Shown here one piece after another: positions 8,754-17,493 of a stretch of DNA of 64,000 nt. Position 1 is the stretch's first letter, and the number at the start of each line of letters is the position of its first letter. Origin of the DNA: Rugosimonospora acidiphila. Its GTDB lineage: Bacteria; Actinomycetota; Actinomycetes; Mycobacteriales; Micromonosporaceae. The stretch lies in contig NZ_BAABJQ010000002.1 in NCBI RefSeq assembly GCF_039543385.1, positions 1 to 64,000 on the forward strand, given 5' to 3'. Under the pieces are notes generated by a model that saw nothing but the letters and a program-made list of their open reading frames with translations, searched no databases and was not told the DNA's origin. Both the position numbers and the translations under genes were made by a program.

Positions 8754-9008
8754 TCACGCTGAATCCCATGGACGAGCCGGCAGGTTCTGCCGGTCGACCG
8801 CCTCCCACAACTCCTCGGGTATCGCATCGCGCCCGCCGGCTCGCCGAAGGTGGGACACGATCTCACGCTGGGCGGCGTCGAGTTCGGCGCGAGCCTTCCG
8901 CCACCGTTCATAGAGTCCGAACGGGAGCTCTGCCCCCTGGTCGCCCCGCACGGGAGTCAGGTGGACAACCGCATGTTCGTCGTACCCGCCGATCATGTAG
9001 CGCGCCAT
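8754..9008 (-). CDS. small hypothetical protein, 84 aa
   Basis: Starts MARYMIGGYDEHAVVHLTPV. The second half is charged and helical (YERWRKARAELDAAQREIVSHL), possibly a short coiled coil. ATG 9008 is chosen because AGAGGA lies about eight bases upstream on the minus strand; a longer frame begins at 9053. I do not recognise the family and cannot assign a role. It stands alone between the MFS terminator and the cold-shock gene. Confidence 0.55.
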   Translation of the reverse strand: MARYMIGGYDEHAVVHLTPVRGDQGAELPFGLYERWRKARAELDAAQREIVSHLRRAGGRDAIPEELWEAVDRQNLPARPWDSA

Positions 9009-9344
9009 CGCGCGTCCTCTCTGGTCCGACGCGGCGAGGGAGAGTTTCCTCAACGGTCGTCCGTCCTTTCACACCGTACGCGGACTCGCGGATCAGCGGG
9101 CAGCCGGACAACCGGGGCCGAACCGCGCTCCGGCACCCATCGGCCGACACAAGGCGCCGAGTTGCCGCAGGTGTGCTACCGTCCCAGGGTCGCAGTTTTG
9201 AGCTTCAAATTAGTCTGGGCGCCTGAGGGATCATGACCCTGGCGCTTCTCTGTTGCCAGTCCTTTTCCCTGGACGTAGGTGATCAACGCGGCGACACGGA
9301 TGCCACACGGTGTGGTCTCCACAAGCCTTCCAAGGAGAAAAGGT

Positions 9345-9548
9345 ATGGCTATCGGTACCGTTAAATGGTTCAACGCCGACAAGGGCTTCGGCTTCATCAC
9401 GCCCGACGGTGGCGGATCGGACGTGTTCGCGCACTTCTCCGCCATCACCTCGGACGGCTTCCGCAGCCTCGACGAGAACCAGCGGGTCGAGTTCGACATC
9501 ACCCAGGGCCAGAAGGGCCCGCAGGCGGCGAACATCCGCGTCGTCTGA
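9345..9548 (+). CDS. cold-shock protein (CspA family)
   Basis: A 67-residue single-domain protein, full length for the family. It has the RNP1-type KGFGFI and RNP2-type VFAHF motifs in GTVKWFNADKGFGFITP...DVFAHFSAI, which bind single-stranded RNA or DNA. ATG 9345 has a textbook AAGGAG site at 9332-9337. Upstream open frame is ignored because the family always starts at MA.GTVKWFN. The roughly 150-base untranslated leader fits csp genes, whose leaders often control translation; no specific thermosensor fold is claimed. Confidence 0.95.
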   Translation: MAIGTVKWFNADKGFGFITPDGGGSDVFAHFSAITSDGFRSLDENQRVEFDITQGQKGPQAANIRVV

Positions 9549-9608
9549 CGGTGGCCGGTGGCGGTGACGAGGTGCGGGACGCGCCACGTCACCGCCACGC
9601 CGGGCGTT

Positions 9609-10796
9609 TCACAGGGACGGAGAGGGTCTCTCCGGTCGGCCACGACGGGCACGGACGGCGTCGGCAACGGCGATTCCAACGAGGATGAGCGCCGAAACGC
9701 CGCCCGCGATCAGCGGTGTCAGCAGCCTGATCGCCGCCGCCGTCGCGGCCAGCGCGAGCAAGCCAGCCAGCCGGGAGGGGGATACCCGGGTGAAGACTTC
9801 ATACTCGAACCGGGCCCGTCCGGCCAGGAACAGCGCGGGACCGCCCAGCACGAGGATGATCACGCTCGGGGTCAGCTGCGCGGTGGGATGACCGATGAGG
9901 GATTCGAAGCCCGCCGCGGTGACGACGACACCAGCAACCATGACCAGGTGGGTGTATGGGGCCGACCGCAGGAGCCGGCCGGGGTCGCGGGCGGACTCGA
10001 TGGCGGGCTGGAGGAGCACTCCGGCCCGGTGGACGTAGAGCCGCCACAGCACCACGGTGGTGGTGAACGCGATCGCGAACGCCAGGGCCTGGCTGGACGT
10101 GAAGGCACTGCCGGCGAAGGTCAGACTGGTGGCCAGGATCGCGGTGCCGAGAGCCAGCGTGAAGAACTGTTGATAGCGCTCGGCCAGGTGTTCGGCCGCC
10201 ACGTCGTACTGCGATGACGGGACCCTGCCAAGCCGCGGGGTGGGGTAGCGAAACCGGGCGGATCCGTAGTCCAGGACGAGTGCCAGTGGCCACAACACCT
10301 CACGAGCGGTGCGCGGTGCGAGACCGCCGGCGATCCACGGCGCGGCGGACACGGCGAACCAGAAGAGAAACCGCGCGGCGTGCCGTTGCGCCGGTTGACC
10401 GCGCAGGGCGGCGACCAGGAACAGCCCGCGACCAAGGTGGATGGCCACATACGCCAGGGCGAACACGAAGCCTCGCTCGGCGAACGCTTTCGGCACCGCG
10501 GCAGACATCACCATGCTGCCCGACATGACCCAGATCGTCATGGGCAGGATGGGTGGCCGCTGCCTGCGGTAGAGGTCCGTGACCAGCGCGGTGACCGACC
10601 AGATCCACCAGATCGCCATGAGCAGAATCAGGGTGTGTAACGCGCCGCGCCACGTGCGATCGCTAGCCAGCGATTGCGAGATCAGGGCGAGCGCGGCGAC
10701 GAATACCAGATCGAAGAACAGTTCCAGGAGGGTCGTTCGCTGCGGGCCCTCGTGCATAGGCAGTGGCGCCCGCTCTGGGCCGGCGCCGGCCGTCAC
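9609..10796 (-). CDS. LtrA-type (low temperature requirement) membrane protein
   Basis: A 395-residue polytopic membrane protein. The opening TTLLELFFDLVFVAALALIS is the hallmark of the LtrA/DUF family, and about ten hydrophobic segments follow. Family members are linked to growth at low temperature in Listeria, but the biochemical activity is unknown. The start is uncertain: GTG 10796 or the internal ATG 10757 (MHEGPQRTTLLE); neither has a good ribosome site. It is convergent with the cold-shock gene, which may be coincidence. Confidence 0.85.
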   Translation of the reverse strand: MTAGAGPERAPLPMHEGPQRTTLLELFFDLVFVAALALISQSLASDRTWRGALHTLILLMAIWWIWSVTALVTDLYRRQRPPILPMTIWVMSGSMVMSAAVPKAFAERGFVFALAYVAIHLGRGLFLVAALRGQPAQRHAARFLFWFAVSAAPWIAGGLAPRTAREVLWPLALVLDYGSARFRYPTPRLGRVPSSQYDVAAEHLAERYQQFFTLALGTAILATSLTFAGSAFTSSQALAFAIAFTTTVVLWRLYVHRAGVLLQPAIESARDPGRLLRSAPYTHLVMVAGVVVTAAGFESLIGHPTAQLTPSVIILVLGGPALFLAGRARFEYEVFTRVSPSRLAGLLALAATAAAIRLLTPLIAGGVSALILVGIAVADAVRARRGRPERPSPSL

Positions 10797-11229
10797 CGGC
10801 GACTCGCCCGACCGGCATCCTGGGCCCGGACATGCCGGCCGGCCGGTCCCCGCCCAGCGAGGCGGGCTCGAGCCGCGGTGGCGGGCACCTGTAACGCACC
10901 GGCGTTACCGGTAAGGGTTCCCGACAGGCGCGAAGCAGACCGAGCCGGTACGCGTTTGAGGCAGTGACAGAACATACGGCTCCACAGACAACGCCACGAT
11001 CATGGAACGTGACCGATGGAGACAAGAGTTCCACCATCGGCGATCAGTCCGGCGCATTCGACAACGCTCGGCGTGTCAGCGACGGTCGCGCATTCGTCGC
11101 CGGATGCCAGCCGCCAGAACCGGTCAGGCACCTGCGGGGAATCACCACGATCTCACTCTGGTCGATCCGGTAAGGGCGACGAGAGTGGCAGCCGCCGATC
11201 TCGCTCGTGAGCCGACAGACGCCCGAACG
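10797..11229. other. intergenic region without a supported gene
   Basis: About 430 bases lie between the LtrA gene start and the response-regulator stop. Only short overlapping open frames of low coding quality are present. The region should contain the LtrA promoter on the minus strand and a terminator for nothing else I can identify. No convincing element is seen. Confidence 0.5.
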
Positions 11230-11691
11230 TCAGAAGCCGGGCGGAGTCCGGTCGGGTAACAGGGCGGTGTCCGACCAGAACTGATTGATGCTGCGCACGA
11301 CATCGATGAAGTTATCGTAGTCGGTGGGTTTGGTGACGTAGGCATTGGAGTGCAGCCGGTAGCAGCGGATGACGTCGTCCTGGGAGCGGGAGGTGGTCAG
11401 GACGACGACGGGAATGCTGGCTGTCGACTCGTGTGCCTTGAGATTCGCCAGCACCTCGCGGCCGTCCATCCGGGGCAGGTTGAGGTCCAGGAGGATGAAG
11501 GCGGGCCTGGGCGCGCTGTGATACGCGCCGCGCCGGTGAACGAAGTCCAGGGCCTGCTCCCCGTCGCTGACAACGTGCAGGACGGTGGCCATCGCGTCGT
11601 CCCCGAATGCCTCACGGGCCATCATCTCGTCGCCGGGGTCATCCTCAACCAGGAGGATGTCGACCGGTGAGGTGAGAGTGTCCGCGCTCAT
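11230..11691 (-). CDS. single-domain response regulator (CheY/Rcp1-like)
   Basis: A 153-residue stand-alone receiver domain. The acidic pair is in ILLVEDDPGDE, the phospho-acceptor Asp in PAFILLDLNLPRMDG, the Thr/Ser in VVLTTS and the Lys in AYVTKPTDY. The DPGDEMMAREAF variant and the C-terminal SINQFW helix match Rcp1-type regulators paired with phytochrome-like kinases. ATG 11691 (MSADTLTSP) has GGAGG nine bases upstream, which decides this start over 11742. No partner kinase is adjacent; it is divergent from a sigma factor gene. Confidence 0.9.
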   Translation of the reverse strand: MSADTLTSPVDILLVEDDPGDEMMAREAFGDDAMATVLHVVSDGEQALDFVHRRGAYHSAPRPAFILLDLNLPRMDGREVLANLKAHESTASIPVVVLTTSRSQDDVIRCYRLHSNAYVTKPTDYDNFIDVVRSINQFWSDTALLPDRTPPGF

Positions 11692-12107
11692 AGGTGCCTC
11701 CAAGGTGCCGCCGCCATCCCGCTGGCCGGACCTCGAGAGCATCGGGGCTTCGAGCGCATCTCGGGGCCCGAGTTTACCCCGAGGCCCTGAGCTCGAACCA
11801 GCGGCTCGGCCGCTGACCGGTGTCGAGAGACGCCGATGAGCATCCTCTCAGTAGCGGTTTGAGATTCGGCGGTGCCATCCGCACAGCAGCAGCGGTGGAT
11901 GGGAGTAGGGTCATCCTCAGTTGATGGATCCCACCCGCGAAAACCCCCGGTGGTCTCCATCTCAGCCCGAAACGGGTTGTGGCGACGCTCAAAGCGTGGG
12001 CGCCCCGACGCGAACGATTGCTCTGCCGTGTCGAACCCTGTCTCGGGCCTGTCGTCATACAGGTTTCTCAGTGCTCTCGACGCGGATCCGGTCTGAGAGG
12101 ACCATCA

Positions 12108-12917
12108 ATGACCGCACCGTCGACCATCACCGCCCCCCGCATCGCCTCCCGGACCAAGCCCGCGGCACCAGGCGGATCGGCCGTGGCCCTGCTCCAGCAC
12201 ATGCACAAGCTGCCCAACGCACACCCGGACCGCGTCGCGGTGCGGGACCGCGCGATCACGGCATGGCTGCCCCTGGCCCGCCACCTCGCCCGCCGCTTCG
12301 AGGGCCGCGGCGAAGCGCTCGACGACCTGACCCAGATCGCCGCCATGGGGCTCATCAAGGCGATCGACCGTTTCAACCCCGAGTACGGCGCCGACTTCGC
12401 CTCCTACGCCGTTCCCACCATCGTCGGTGAGATCAAGCGGCACTTCCGGGACCGCACCTGGGACATCCGGGTGCCCCGCCGCCTGCAGGAGCTGAAGCTG
12501 GACATCAACACCGCCACCGCCACGTTGACGCAGACCCTGGGACGCTCCCCCACCGTGGCCGACCTCGCACGTCACCTCAAGCGCAGCGAAGACGAGGTCC
12601 TCGAAGGACTCGAAGGCGCCCGTGCCTATAACGCCGTCTCACTGCAGACGATAATCGGCAACGACGAAGACGGCACCGAGCTCGGCGACCGGTTCGGCGC
12701 CGACGACCCGGAATTCGCCACCGCGGAGCTACGCGCGAGTCTCCGACCCGCGCTCGACACGCTGGCGCCACGGGAGCGGCAAATCATCGTGCTGCGGTTC
12801 TTCGGCCACCAGACGCAGACCCAGATCGCCGAACGGGTTGGCGTGTCCCAGATGCACGTGTCCCGCTTGCTCGCGAAGTCCCTCAGGGCGCTGCGGAACC
12901 AACTCGCTCAGGGCTGA
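12108..12917 (+). CDS. SigB/SigF-type alternative sigma factor
   Basis: A 269-residue sigma-70 family protein with region 2 (LARHLARRFEGRGEALDDLTQIAAMGLIKAIDRF), region 3 (IRVPRRLQELKLDINTATATLTQTLGRSPTVADLA) and region 4 (LAPRERQIIVLRFFGHQTQTQIAERVGVSQMHVSRLL). This matches group 3 stress/sporulation sigma factors of actinomycetes. ATG 12108 has GAGAGG about seven bases upstream; the open frame extends further but lacks coding character. No anti-sigma or anti-anti-sigma gene is adjacent. The 416-base gap to the divergent response regulator holds both promoters. Confidence 0.92.
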   Translation: MTAPSTITAPRIASRTKPAAPGGSAVALLQHMHKLPNAHPDRVAVRDRAITAWLPLARHLARRFEGRGEALDDLTQIAAMGLIKAIDRFNPEYGADFASYAVPTIVGEIKRHFRDRTWDIRVPRRLQELKLDINTATATLTQTLGRSPTVADLARHLKRSEDEVLEGLEGARAYNAVSLQTIIGNDEDGTELGDRFGADDPEFATAELRASLRPALDTLAPRERQIIVLRFFGHQTQTQIAERVGVSQMHVSRLLAKSLRALRNQLAQG

Positions 12918-12958
12918 GCTTCCCACCACACGCGGTCCTTCACGACGAGTGGCCGCAG

Positions 12959-12997
12959 CCCGGTCCAGGTCCCGGTTCCCCGAGAGCCTGGACCGGG
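12959..12997 (+). terminator. hairpin terminator after the sigma factor gene
   Basis: CCCGGTCCAGG (12959-12969) and CCTGGACCGGG (12987-12997) form a perfect 11-bp stem with a 17-base loop, about 40 bases downstream of the sigma-factor stop. Confidence 0.65.
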
Positions 12998-13103
12998 TGG
13001 GACGCTGCGGCGCCCGACAATCAACCGCTGTTGATCGCGCCGGTGATGGCGGCGGCGTTGGTAGACGCCACCCGGGCCGCGCGGCCGTTGCGGCAACCAG
13101 GTA

Positions 13104-13130
13104 TTGACAGGCGTCTTAACGAAAGCGTTC
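13104..13130 (+). promoter_or_regulatory. possible promoter/operator of the GH59-like gene
   Basis: TTGACA at 13104-13109 is a consensus -35 hexamer about 140 bases upstream of the glycosidase start. It is followed by AACGAAAGCGTT (13119-13130), a small dyad that resembles half of the GAAAGCGCTTTC operators used by LacI-type sugar repressors. No clear -10 is seen. Confidence 0.25.
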
Positions 13131-13250
13131 AGTTACCTACAGGTCGCTTCGCGAGTTCCCCCACCAGCCAGCAGATCTACCAGTCGGCCCGCCGGTGCGC
13201 CGTGCCCAGGCTCCGCCGGCACCACCCTCACGGCGAAAGGGATAACGGCC

Positions 13251-15650
13251 ATGCGCTTCCCCCCTCTCCGCCAGGCGCTCGTCCGCGCCTGGTCCGCTGT
13301 CTGCGCGGCGCTGCTGCTGACCGGCGTGCTCGTCGGCCTCGACGCCGCCCCGGCCACCGCGGCCACCACCACCATCACCATCAACGGATCCCAGGGTGGT
13401 CGCACGTTCGATGGCGTCGGCGCGATCAGCGGCGGTGGCGGCAACAGCCGGCTGCTCATCGACTATCCCGAGCCCGAGCGCTCGCAGATCCTGGACTACC
13501 TGTTCAAGCCGGGGTACGGGGCCAACGTGCAGCTGCTGAAGATCGAGATCGGTGGGGACGCCAACTCCACCGACGGTGCCGAGCCGAGCATCGAGCACGC
13601 CAGGGGCGCCGTGAACTGCGCCGTCGGATACGAGTTCTGGCTCGCCCAGCAGGCCAAGGCCCGCAACCCGAATCTCAAGCTGTACGGGTTGGCCTGGGCC
13701 GCGCCCGGCTGGATCGGAGGCGGCGACTTCTGGTCCCAGGACATGATCGACTACCTGATGACCTGGCTCGGCTGCGCGAAGAGCGACGGGCTGGCCATCG
13801 ACTATCTCGGCGGCTGGAACGAACGCGGCCACGACAAGGGCTGGTACGAGACGCTGCACAGCACCCTGGCCAGCAACGGGTACGGCGGGACCAAGGTGGT
13901 CGGCGACGACACGAGCTGGGGGACGGCCGACGATATGGTCGCCGACCCGGCCTTCAAGGCCGCGGTGGACATCGTCGGCGACCACTACCCGTGCGGCTAC
14001 CTGTCCGACTCCACCACCTGCAACTCCACCGCCAACGCGGTGGCCACCGGCAAGCCGCTGTGGGCCAGCGAAAACGGTTCGCTGGACGCCGATTCCGGCG
14101 CGCAGGCGCTGATCCGCTCGATAACCCGCGGGTACATCGACGGGAAGATGACCGCGTACCTCAACTGGCCGCTGGTCGCCGCCATCACCCCCAACCTGCC
14201 GTTCTCCACCGTGGGCCTGGCGGTCGCGCCGTCACCGTGGTCCGGCTCGTACCGGCTGGGCAAGGAGGTCTGGGCCATGGCGCAGGTCACCCAGTTCGCC
14301 CAACCGGGCTGGACGTTCATCGACTCGGCCAGCGGGTACCTCGGCGGCGCGCGGGCGAACGGCAGCTACGTCACCCTGAAGTCCCCGAACGGCAGCGACT
14401 ACAGCTCCATCATCGAGACCACCACCGCGACCGCGGCGCAGACCGTGACGGTGCACGTGTCCGGCGGGCTGTCCACCGGCACCGTGCACGTCTGGGCCAC
14501 CAACCTCGCCTCCGCCAACAGCAGCGGCTACTTCGTCCGGCAACCCGACGTCACCCCGAGCGCCGGCGGCTACACCCTGACCCTGCAGCCGGGGTACGTG
14601 TACTCGCTGACCACCACCACGGGCCAGGGCAAGGGCACGGCCACCAGCCCCTCCCCCACCAACCTGGCGCTGCCCTACAGCGACACCTTCGACGGCTACG
14701 CCACCAACGCCGAGGCCAGGTACGTCGCCGACCAGCAGGGCTCATTCGAGGTGCGCACCTGCGCGGCCGGGCGCACCGGCAAGTGCCTGCAGCAGGTCAC
14801 CCCGGTCAAGCCGATCGAGTGGCAGGGTGACAGTGACGCGTTCGCGCTGGCCGGCGACACCACGTGGAGCAACTACACCGTCTCGGTGGACGTCAACCTG
14901 CAGCAGGCCGGCACGGCCGAACTGATCGGCCGGGCCAACACCCAGTCCCGGCCGCAGAACCGCCAGGCCGGGTACGAGCTACGGGTCGGCAACACCGGGG
15001 CCTGGCAGGTGGTGAAGAACTCGACGTCGGGGACGCTGACCACGCTGGCCAGCGGAACGACCACCGCGCTGGGCCTGAACAGCTGGCACACGCTCACCCT
15101 GACCCTGCAGGGCAGCACCATCACCGCCAAGATCGGCACCACGACCCTGGCGACGGTCAACGACACCTCCTACGTGCTCGGGCAGGTCGGCGTCGGCGTG
15201 GTGGGCTACCAGACCGACCAGTTCGACAATCTCGTGGTGACTCCGGGGACCGGGGGCGTGACCGCCAAGCCGATCACCTCCGGCATGGCGGGCAAGTGCC
15301 TGCAGGCTCAGAACGGCGCCTCGGCGGACGGCACGCCGGTGGTCATCGCTACCTGCGATGCCGGTAGCGCCGCGCAGAACTGGACGGTCGCCGGGAGCAA
15401 CACCCTGCAGTTCAACGGGAAATGCCTCGACGTCACCGGGCAGGGCACCGCAGACGGCACGCTGGTGGAGCTGTGGACCTGCAACGGTGGCACCAACCAG
15501 CAGTGGGCGGTCGGTAGTGGCTCGTCGCTGATCGGTACCGGGTCGGGCAAGTGCCTCGACGACCCGGCCCTGTCCACGACCGACGGCACCCAACAGGAGA
15601 TCTGGACCTGCAACGGTGGGGCCAACCAGGTCTGGCACCTGCCGACCTAG
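13251..15650 (+). CDS. secreted GH59-like glycosidase with ricin-type lectin domain
   Basis: A 799-residue secreted enzyme. A signal peptide (residues 1-37, ending TAA) is followed by a catalytic barrel with the galactocerebrosidase pattern FDGVGAISGGGGNSRLL and LLKIEIGGDANSTDG. The likely acid/base is E191 in GGWNERGHD and the nucleophile E274 in LWASENGS. A beta-sandwich region (about 470-660, LPYSDTFDGY...FDNLVV) matches the GALC lectin-like domain. A C-terminal ricin/CBM13 domain with QxW-type repeats (KCLQAQNG, KCLDVTGQ, NQQWAV, NQVWHL) ends it. It probably releases beta-linked galactose from glycans or glycolipids. ATG 13251 follows GAAAGGG. Confidence 0.85.
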   Translation: MRFPPLRQALVRAWSAVCAALLLTGVLVGLDAAPATAATTTITINGSQGGRTFDGVGAISGGGGNSRLLIDYPEPERSQILDYLFKPGYGANVQLLKIEIGGDANSTDGAEPSIEHARGAVNCAVGYEFWLAQQAKARNPNLKLYGLAWAAPGWIGGGDFWSQDMIDYLMTWLGCAKSDGLAIDYLGGWNERGHDKGWYETLHSTLASNGYGGTKVVGDDTSWGTADDMVADPAFKAAVDIVGDHYPCGYLSDSTTCNSTANAVATGKPLWASENGSLDADSGAQALIRSITRGYIDGKMTAYLNWPLVAAITPNLPFSTVGLAVAPSPWSGSYRLGKEVWAMAQVTQFAQPGWTFIDSASGYLGGARANGSYVTLKSPNGSDYSSIIETTTATAAQTVTVHVSGGLSTGTVHVWATNLASANSSGYFVRQPDVTPSAGGYTLTLQPGYVYSLTTTTGQGKGTATSPSPTNLALPYSDTFDGYATNAEARYVADQQGSFEVRTCAAGRTGKCLQQVTPVKPIEWQGDSDAFALAGDTTWSNYTVSVDVNLQQAGTAELIGRANTQSRPQNRQAGYELRVGNTGAWQVVKNSTSGTLTTLASGTTTALGLNSWHTLTLTLQGSTITAKIGTTTLATVNDTSYVLGQVGVGVVGYQTDQFDNLVVTPGTGGVTAKPITSGMAGKCLQAQNGASADGTPVVIATCDAGSAAQNWTVAGSNTLQFNGKCLDVTGQGTADGTLVELWTCNGGTNQQWAVGSGSSLIGTGSGKCLDDPALSTTDGTQQEIWTCNGGANQVWHLPT

Positions 15651-15786
15651 CCTGCCGCGGGCCGGAGCGCGAGCACGGCGATGGGCCTCCCGATCCCGCC
15701 GGGCGGCCCATCCCACGCGGTTTAGCCCGTCGCGACCAGGGCACTCCAGAAAGGGGATGTTGCAGTCCAGGTAAGGAGCGAGTCGC

Positions 15787-16305
15787 ATGGGCACCACCGC
15801 GATCCCGGCCGATGACCAGACACGAGCGCTCGTACACGCTCGGCCCGAGGACGCCAGCGTCGCGCACGTCGCGATCGTCGGAGACACCTACACGATTCTC
15901 GTGACCGGCGAGCAGACCGCCGGTCGGTACTGCCTGATCGACATGCGCGTGCCGCCGGGCGGTGGCCCGGCACCGCACCGCCACGACTTCGAAGAGATGT
16001 TCACGCTGCTCGACGGGGCAGTGGAATTCACCTTTCGCGGTGAGCGGACCGTCGTGCGGGCCGGCGAGACGATCAACATCCCGGCGAACGCTCCGCATTT
16101 CTTCCGTAACGCCTCTCACGAGCCGGCGCGCATGCTGTGTATGTGCACGCCGTCGGGGCAGGACGAGTTTTTCCTGCGAATCGGCGACCTGGTCGATGGG
16201 CCGACCGCGCCGCCTCCGTCCCTCACCGAAGCCGAGCAGGGCGAGCGCAAGGAGCGTGCCGCCCGGCTCGCGGCCGAGTACCGGACGGAGCTGCTGACGC
16301 CTTAA
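15787..16305 (+). CDS. cupin-domain protein
   Basis: A 172-residue single-cupin protein. Motif 1 is PPGGGPAPHRHDFEEMFTLLDGAVEF with the H-x-H...E metal ligands, and motif 2 is GETINIPANAPHFFRN with the third His. AAGGAG lies ten bases upstream of ATG 15787. Such proteins bind a metal and act as dioxygenases, isomerases or sensors; the specific reaction cannot be told. It is 136 bases downstream of the glycosidase and convergent with a winged-helix regulator. Confidence 0.85.
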   Translation: MGTTAIPADDQTRALVHARPEDASVAHVAIVGDTYTILVTGEQTAGRYCLIDMRVPPGGGPAPHRHDFEEMFTLLDGAVEFTFRGERTVVRAGETINIPANAPHFFRNASHEPARMLCMCTPSGQDEFFLRIGDLVDGPTAPPPSLTEAEQGERKERAARLAAEYRTELLTP

Positions 16306-16325
16306 CGGCCAGGCCGAAGTTAGCG

Positions 16326-16613
16326 CTAGGCGTCGCCGATCAGCGTTCTCAGGGCCGCGACATGCTGTTCGTAGGCTTGCTGTCCGGCCGCCGTTATCCG
16401 GTAGGTCGTGCTTCCCCCGCGGCCATGACCGACCTTCGTCGAGCTGACGTAGGCGGCGGCTTCCAGAGTCGACATCTGTTTCGACAGGTCCGACTCGCTG
16501 ATCTGCAGATGGTCCTTCAGGAACCGGAACGAGACCGACGGGGCGTTGGCCAGGACGGCCATGGCGGCCAGCCGCTTGGGCACGTGGATCACCGGATCCA
16601 GCCCATCGATCAT
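16326..16613 (-). CDS. winged-helix transcriptional regulator (MarR/PadR-like), 95 aa
   Basis: A compact DNA-binding protein: HVPKRLAAMAVLANAPSVSF, then a recognition helix region LQISESDLSKQMSTLEAAAYV, then a wing KVGHGRGGSTTYRIT. This is the one-domain winged-helix type usually encoded beside a membrane protein. Its ATG overlaps the upstream membrane gene (16610-16613), so both are translated from one message. It probably represses its own operon. Confidence 0.85.
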   Translation of the reverse strand: MIDGLDPVIHVPKRLAAMAVLANAPSVSFRFLKDHLQISESDLSKQMSTLEAAAYVSSTKVGHGRGGSTTYRITAAGQQAYEQHVAALRTLIGDA

Positions 16614-17074
16614 TGGAGGCGGGCCCGGGTCCTGGCGGCGGCCACGCCATAACGCCGCTCATAAACGGTCAGGCCAACCGTCACGAGGACGAAAGCGGCA
16701 CCGGCCGCTACGCCAACGCCCACCAGCCACCACACGAGACCGACGAGAACAGCGACCAGGGGCAGGGCAAGCAGGTATCCGCGCCAGACTCCGGCGATCT
16801 CGGCTGGCGGCGTTCCCTTGCCCGGCATCGGAAACGCGCCGTGCCGGCGCCGCAACCAGACGACGAACAGTGCCTCGACGGCGATCAGGGCGGCGAGTGA
16901 GCCCAGGAACAGGCCCGCGTTCACCCGCCACCAGGCGAAGGTGCCGATCACGGCGGCGACCCAGGCACCGATGGCTGGCGCATACCACCACGGGGTGGGT
17001 GGGTAGTCGACGTAAGGGGCAGCGGCGCCACGCTCGGCCGCCTTGAGCTGCTCCCGCAGGGCAATACTTTCCAC
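16610..17074 (-). CDS. membrane protein co-transcribed with the winged-helix regulator
   Basis: About 154 residues with four hydrophobic helices (WYAPAIGAWVAAVIGTFAWW, LFLGSLAALIAVEALFVVWL, LLALPLVAVLVGLVWWLVGV and the following segment). GTG 17074 is preferred. The longer frame from GTG 17146 would overlap a degraded gene at 17131-17250 and a near-duplicated ACTTTCCAC element (17067-17075 and 17094-17102) that looks regulatory. No function is known; the pairing with a small winged-helix repressor is common in actinomycetes. Confidence 0.7.
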   Translation of the reverse strand: MESIALREQLKAAERGAAAPYVDYPPTPWWYAPAIGAWVAAVIGTFAWWRVNAGLFLGSLAALIAVEALFVVWLRRRHGAFPMPGKGTPPAEIAGVWRGYLLALPLVAVLVGLVWWLVGVGVAAGAAFVLVTVGLTVYERRYGVAAARTRARLQ

Positions 17075-17130
17075 ACCGGAAACATTACTGATAACTTTCC
17101 ACTCGCGCAAGTAAGGAGCCGGGTCATGGC

Positions 17131-17250
17131 TCAGCGGGCGGCGCACACGATCTTTCGCGCCTCACGGGCGAGCCTCTCGTCGTGCGGCCGGTCCAGCTCG
17201 CGCGCGAGTTCGATGGTCCGGCCGAGCGGCTCCAGCGCCTGGTCACACGC
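17131..17250 (-). pseudogene. 3' remnant of a helical (TPR-like) protein gene
   Basis: Read on the minus strand, these bases encode a coding-like tail, DQALEPLGRTIELARELDRP, continuing to REARKIVCAAR and a TGA at 17131-17133. It resembles the end of a tetratricopeptide-type protein. No start or upstream part exists; the reading frame breaks at about 17250, exactly where a different gene remnant begins on the plus strand. Confidence 0.4.
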
Positions 17251-17252
17251 GG

Positions 17253-17438
17253 GACGGCAAGGTGGCCTGTTTCTTCCAGAGCGCGGCGAAATTCAAGACG
17301 CGGTACGCGACGCTCGGCTTCAGTGACGAGGCCAACCTCGATGAGGAGGCCAGGTGGCCGGCCTCGTACGCCCTGACCGAGCTGACCGCCGCCGCCGAGG
17401 CGAGGATCGGCGCGCTGATGAGGCAGGCGGTGAGCTGA
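17253..17438 (+). pseudogene. 3' remnant of a DUF1801-family gene
   Basis: Bases 17253-17438 encode GKVACFFQSAAKFKTRYATL followed by GFSDEANLD and ELTAAAEARIGALMRQAV before TGA. This is the C-terminal half of DUF1801/YdhG-like proteins, where the preceding part should read like '..WYGMPGYA.DGK'. The 5' half is missing and replaced by the opposite-strand remnant. Confidence 0.6.
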
Positions 17439-17493
17439 GTGCCGGCGGCCGGCTGAGTACCGGGACGTACAGCGGGTGGTGCGGCGCGCGGCC

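Noticed and set aside
6824..9226. An 800-codon plus-strand frame over the MFS gene
   Set aside because: It is Arg/Pro/Gly-rich and out of phase with the clear 14-helix MFS frame.
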